6,963 nucleotides of DNA from an uncultured Cetobacterium sp. (GTDB taxonomy: Bacteria > Fusobacteriota > Fusobacteriia > Fusobacteriales > Fusobacteriaceae). Below, in pieces: positions 5,864-6,963 of this stretch (the first letter of the stretch is position 1; every line of letters begins with the position of its first letter). The stretch lies in NCBI GenBank assembly GCA_900766645.1, contig CAAFWD010000012.1:1-6963 (forward strand), written 5' to 3'. The translations under genes and the position numbers were made by a program. The notes beneath the pieces were generated by a model. That model did not search any database. It saw only the letters and a program-made list of their open reading frames with translations, and was not told the origin of the DNA.

Positions 5864-6078
5864 ACTATATTATATGCTGTTTAAATGGATTTTAAAATAA
5901 GGGTGTAAATATATGAGGCGAGGTTTAAGAAGGTACTTAAAATGGATTTTACGCGCATTGCAAAATTAGTTGTAATACAAAAATCCTTGATTTTAAAGGG
6001 GTTATAGAAAAAATATGTAAGAAATAGCCAAACTGTTAGATTATACTTAAAATTTAGGGTATAAAATTTCATATAAAT
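5864..6078. other. Gene-poor intergenic stretch with a nested hairpin and a 12-bp direct repeat
   Basis: No supported protein gene. AAATGGATTTTA occurs twice as an exact direct repeat (5883-5894 and 5940-5951). From 5944 to 5986 there is a nested imperfect hairpin: GGATTTT (5944-5950) pairs with AAAATCC (5980-5986), and inside it ATTGCAA (5957-5963) pairs with TTGTAAT (5970-5976), one G-T wobble, around AATTAG. TATTAT (5868-5873) lies 17 bases after TTGTAG (5845-5850) and could act as a weak promoter. An 18-codon frame at 5913-5969 encodes a cationic peptide but uses codons rare here (AGG, CGA, CGC). A decayed gene, a small RNA or plain spacer are all possible. Confidence 0.45.
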
Positions 6079-6106
6079 AAAAAAACTCGGTATATACCGA
6101 GTTTTT
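6079..6106 (-). terminator. Terminator of the DUF4402 gene, possibly bidirectional
   Basis: AAAAACTCGG (6081-6090) and CCGAGTTTTT (6097-6106) form a perfect 10-bp stem around TATATA. Read on the minus strand it follows the DUF4402 stop (6118) and runs into seven U (6085-6079). On the plus strand it ends in five U, then GUG and more U, so it may also stop transcription arriving from the yebC side. Confidence 0.88.
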
Positions 6107-6117
6107 GTGTTTTTTGA

Positions 6118-6570
6118 TTATTGGTATATAACTTTTGTAGTTAAAGTACCTTGATATGTTGCAGGAGCAACATTACTGTTTGCAGTAGTGATCTTTGCAG
6201 TTATAGGTAAAGTGTGGTTTCCGTTTCCATCTAAAGTGATAGTTCCACCATTAGCACCCTCTAAGTTAACTGTTAATTTATCTTGAGTTGCTGTACTTGT
6301 TAATTGAATTGAATCTAAGTTAGATTGATCGTTGATTGTAACGATAACATTTTCAGCTTTCTCTCCAGAAATAGTAAATTGTTTACCAGTAGAAGTAGCT
6401 TCAGCACCTTGAATTACTTTACCGAAATCGATATCTCCATTAGTTTCAACTGTTAAAGGTTTGATAATTCTAGCTTTAATGTTCATAGAAGCTGATTGAT
6501 CAGAATTTCCTGCTGGTGCAGCGAAAGATACTGCTGATATTGCTAAAGTTAATAATAATAATTTTTTCAT
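6118..6570 (-). CDS. Secreted DUF4402-like beta-sandwich protein
   Basis: A 150-residue exported protein. Residues 1-17 form a signal peptide (two Lys, then LLLLTLAISAV, with S-F-A before A18-P), giving a mature chain of about 133 residues with no cysteine and no further membrane segment. The mature part starts with a strand S-M-N-I-K-A-R-I-I-K-P-L-T-V, then G-D-I-D-F-G-K-V-I-Q-G (about 45-55), the hallmark of DUF4402 proteins, and ends with A-T-Y-Q-G-T-L-T-T-K-V-I-Y-Q, the final strand pattern shared with fimbrial and spore-coat-U-like subunits. Such proteins are thought to be extracellular; no chaperone or usher gene is nearby. AGGAGGGG (6584-6577) lies 6 bases before the ATG. Expression is probably controlled by the c-di-GMP riboswitch in its leader. 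The family call rests on motif pattern only. Confidence 0.78.
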   Translation of the reverse strand: MKKLLLLTLAISAVSFAAPAGNSDQSASMNIKARIIKPLTVETNGDIDFGKVIQGAEATSTGKQFTISGEKAENVIVTINDQSNLDSIQLTSTATQDKLTVNLEGANGGTITLDGNGNHTLPITAKITTANSNVAPATYQGTLTTKVIYQ

Positions 6571-6632
6571 ATTTGACCCCTCCTAAAATTATATATAAAT
6601 ATTTTTGTGTTTTAAGTTATTAATTTAAAAAT

Positions 6633-6671
6633 AAAAAAAGTTGCACTCATCCCTTTGTGGATAATTGCAAC
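6633..6671 (-). terminator. Riboswitch expression-platform terminator
   Basis: On the minus strand, GUUGCA (6671-6666) pairs with UGCAAC (6645-6640); inside it AUCC (6662-6659) pairs with GGAU (6652-6649) around ACAAAG, with a 3x3 internal loop between the helices. Seven U follow (6639-6633). It lies in the leader, 63 bases before the DUF4402 ATG. Its 5' arm reuses the last conserved strand of the aptamer (UUGC, 6670-6667), so hairpin and ligand-bound aptamer should exclude each other. Confidence 0.85.
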
Positions 6672-6731
6672 TGGCTGTCATTTTAAAGACCCTATAGCTT
6701 TGCGTCATAAGGTTTCCCTTACTTTGCCTAT
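6667..6731 (-). promoter_or_regulatory. Cyclic-di-GMP-I (GEMM-I) riboswitch aptamer
   Basis: The minus-strand RNA has the ordered GEMM-I elements: GGCAAAG (6728-6722); a hairpin UAAGG-GAAA-CCUUA (6721-6708) with the GAAA tetraloop that docks on the second hairpin; the near-invariant GACGCAAAGC (6706-6697); the second hairpin with GCU/AGC (6698-6696 with 6676-6674) and GUC/GAC (6690-6688 with 6679-6677); then AGCC-AGUUGC (6676-6667). Aligned to the Vibrio Vc2 aptamer, the ligand contacts are kept: G20 = 6727, A47 = 6700, C92 = 6667. G rather than A at position 20 favours c-di-GMP over cGAMP. A closing helix outside the junction is not evident. It sits in the leader of a secreted-protein gene and runs directly into a terminator. 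Confidence 0.9.
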
Positions 6732-6747
6732 TCTCTTTTGTACTAAT

Positions 6748-6776
6748 ATGGTATAATAAGAAGAGGTAAAAGTCAA
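6748..6776 (-). promoter_or_regulatory. Promoter of the riboswitch-DUF4402 transcript
   Basis: On the minus strand TTGACT (6776-6771, 5 of 6 for -35) is followed after 17 bases by TACCAT (6753-6748, 4 of 6 for -10). The start would fall near 6741, about 10 bases before the aptamer, giving a leader of about 170 bases. The -10 is weak and overlaps the plus-strand -10 of recG. Confidence 0.55.
6749..6757 (+). promoter_or_regulatory. Extended -10 of the recG promoter
   Basis: TGGTATAAT is a perfect extended -10 (TG, one base, TATAAT). No good -35 is seen 16-18 bases upstream (the place falls in the aptamer DNA, around TATTCT 6729-6734), which an extended -10 can tolerate. The start would be near 6764, about 55 bases before the recG ATG. 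Confidence 0.6.
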
Positions 6777-6817
6777 GAAAATTTTAAAGAAAAATTATGT
6801 TTTTTGCGAGGTAAAAA

Positions 6818-6963
6818 ATGTATCGAAATATCTATAATACACTAGAGTTATTTAATATCAAAGGAGTAACTTCAGCGTTATATTTAAAATTAAAAAAATT
6901 AGGAATAGAAACTTTATATGACCTATTTTACTACTTTCCAAGAGCTTATGATGACAGGACTAA
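6818..6963 (+). CDS. recG: ATP-dependent DNA helicase RecG, N-terminal fragment (cut by window end)
   Basis: Only the first 48 codons are in the window; the frame is open to the edge. RecG is a superfamily 2 helicase that reverses stalled replication forks and moves Holliday junctions. The visible part has the RecG start pattern: L-F-N-I-K-G-V-T-S-A-L (11-21) for the LxGVGPKxAxxL helix-hairpin-like segment, L-K-K-L-G-I-E-T-L-Y-D-L (about 26-37), and the signature Y-F-P-R-A-Y-D-D-R-T (39-48), matching YFPRRYEDRT. GAGG (6808-6811) lies 6 bases before the ATG. The helicase motifs would lie beyond the window, so integrity of the gene cannot be judged. Confidence 0.9.
   Translation, partial: MYRNIYNTLELFNIKGVTSALYLKLKKLGIETLYDLFYYFPRAYDDRT

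Noticed and set aside
5913..5969. 18-codon plus-strand frame encoding a cationic, amphipathic-looking peptide (MRRGLRRYLKWILRALQN)
   Set aside because: A weak AAGGGTG precedes it, but it uses AGG, CGA and CGC codons that neighbours avoid and overlaps the hairpin; too short to support without conservation or expression data.
5881..6072. 63-codon hydrophobic frame on the minus strand
   Set aside because: Its start follows the T run of a terminator with no ribosome site, and the Phe/Leu/Ile-rich content is what AT-rich spacer gives by chance.
6667..6731. cGAMP-specific (GEMM-Ib) reading of the riboswitch
   Set aside because: The base equivalent to Vc2 position 20 is G (6727), the c-di-GMP form; the cGAMP variants carry A there. 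Mixed specificity cannot be excluded from sequence alone.
1..6963. CRISPR arrays, insertion sequences, attachment sites or toxin-antitoxin pairs
   Set aside because: No regularly spaced repeats, transposase or integrase coding, or long terminal inverted repeats were seen on either strand.

Overview
The window is about 7 kb of AT-rich chromosomal DNA that looks fusobacterial (Fusobacterium/Cetobacterium type). The evidence is heavy use of AGA/TTA/AAA codons, strong AGGAGG ribosome sites, an LPS-type heptosyltransferase that implies an outer membrane, and an anaerobe's superoxide-reductase set, next to genes such as a WalJ-type hydrolase that are also common in Firmicutes. The genus assignment is inference. 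No mobile element or CRISPR array was seen.

Layout. (1) 1-208: tRNA-Lys(TTT) and tRNA-Leu(TAG), both with encoded CCA, closed by an intrinsic terminator. (2) 236-1425: truA (TTG start) and a GNAT acetyltransferase, tightly coupled. (3) 1430-2552: an oxidative-stress operon with its own promoter and a perfect palindromic operator: perR, a class III superoxide reductase that has lost its desulforedoxin iron centre, and a 55-residue rubredoxin, then a terminator. (4) 2534-4995: a second operon whose promoter appears to lie partly inside that terminator: a WalJ/YycJ metallo-beta-lactamase-fold hydrolase, a degenerate uracil-DNA-glycosylase-fold protein, and a GT9 heptosyltransferase. (5) 5002-5863: yebC with its own promoter and terminator. 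(6) 5864-6078: a gene-poor stretch with a nested hairpin and a short direct repeat. (7) 6079-6776, minus strand: a secreted DUF4402-type protein behind a cyclic-di-GMP-I (GEMM-I) riboswitch with an intrinsic terminator. (8) 6749-6963, plus strand: the start of recG, cut by the window edge; its extended -10 element overlaps the -10 of the divergent riboswitch promoter.

How the parts work together. PerR probably senses peroxide and controls its own operon. The superoxide reductase converts superoxide to peroxide, and the rubredoxin next door is the likely electron donor that replaces the lost internal iron centre. TruA sits directly after two tRNA genes that both carry U39, a position it modifies. 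The most interesting regulation is at the right end: the aptamer has the residues expected to bind c-di-GMP, and its last junction strand is also the 5' arm of the terminator. This suggests that c-di-GMP switches on an exported beta-sandwich protein, probably a surface or matrix component.
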